Shown here piece after piece: positions 6,460-6,623 of a stretch of DNA of 6,623 nucleotides. The first letter of the stretch is position 1. Each line of letters starts with the position of its first letter. The notes beneath the pieces were generated by a model. It was given only the letters and a program-made list of their open reading frames with translations, was not told the origin of the DNA and made no database searches. Both the position numbers and the translations under genes were made by a program. The stretch spans positions 1 to 6,623 of the forward strand of contig JADMIH010000201.1 in the NCBI GenBank assembly GCA_015478675.1, in the 5' to 3' direction. Origin of the DNA: Chloroflexota bacterium. Lineage in GTDB: Bacteria > Chloroflexota > Chloroflexia > QHBQ01 > JADMIH01.

Positions 6460-6623
6460 CTAGGGAGTGAGAGTGGGCGAAGGGATAGGAGTGCCATTAG
6501 GGTCGAGCCATTGGCGAGTGGCGAGGTCGAATGTGTAGGTGATCGGAGGCGTGTGGTCTCCTGCGACAAGGGTAAAGAGTGTGCCGTCTACAGAGGTGAT
6601 CATTACGGCTCCCACCTTATCTG
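6460..6623 (-). CDS. C-terminal end of an unrecognised protein (5' part outside window)
   Basis: The minus strand is open from the window edge to a TAG at 6462-6460, giving the last 53 residues of a protein. The sequence begins DKVGAVMITSVDGTLFTLVAGD, continues with strand-like segments (ITYTFDLATRQWLDP) and ends in a Pro/Thr/Ser-rich tail (NGTPIPSPTLTP). The pattern of alternating hydrophobic residues with a D-G-T turn suggests a beta-rich domain, and the tail looks like those of secreted or surface proteins, but both are guesses. Base composition and codon choice resemble the neighbours. It is separated from the esterase by a promoter, so it is probably a different transcription unit, although read-through is possible. 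No family is recognised. Confidence 0.6.
   Translation of the reverse strand, partial: DKVGAVMITSVDGTLFTLVAGDHTPPITYTFDLATRQWLDPNGTPIPSPTLTP

Overview
The window comes from a bacterial chromosome of moderately high GC content (roughly upper 50s percent by eye). Genes are densely packed with clear Shine-Dalgarno sequences. The gene types would fit Chloroflexota or a similar free-living lineage: a NatA/NatB-type ABC exporter, a stand-alone XPB/Ssl2-N-like 'helicase-associated' protein, and a cytoplasmic thioredoxin-NHL protein. This placement is an inference and is weak.

Layout. The plus strand (1-1821) carries the 3' part of an ABC ATPase gene and, one base after its stop, an ABC-2 permease gene of the NatB type. 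This pair converges on a minus-strand cluster across a 26-bp gap with no recognisable terminator. Read 5' to 3', the minus-strand cluster is: a promoter (perfect TATAAT at 6346-6351), an alpha/beta-hydrolase esterase (6314-5307), a thioredoxin-NHL protein (5288-3771) and an XPB/Ssl2-N-like protein (3752-1848). The two gaps inside the cluster are 18 bp each, so it reads as one operon. At the right edge (6460-6623, minus) lies the 3' end of a further gene that I do not recognise.

Main observation. The open frame of the thioredoxin-NHL gene appears to start at 5138, but that start is false. The same frame continues upstream through one TGA codon (5150-5148) to an ATG at 5288. The 46 codons before the TGA encode the expected thioredoxin-fold N-terminus, ending in LLLDFWTYG. 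The TGA sits exactly where this family has the first cysteine of its redox motif (family form FWTYGCINC or FWTYCCINC), giving FWTYG-U-INC. A perfect 6-bp hairpin with a CGUGA loop follows, with the loop 27-31 nt after the UGA, as expected for a bacterial SECIS element. I therefore annotate a 505-residue selenoprotein with a U-x-x-C active site. UGA is still used as a stop here, since the esterase ends in tandem UGA UGA, and tryptophan is encoded by UGG. The main alternatives are a nonsense mutation or a sequencing error at that one base.

How the genes relate. The exporter pair is a separate unit. The esterase, selenoprotein and XPB-N-like genes are probably co-transcribed, but I see no biochemical link among them beyond position.
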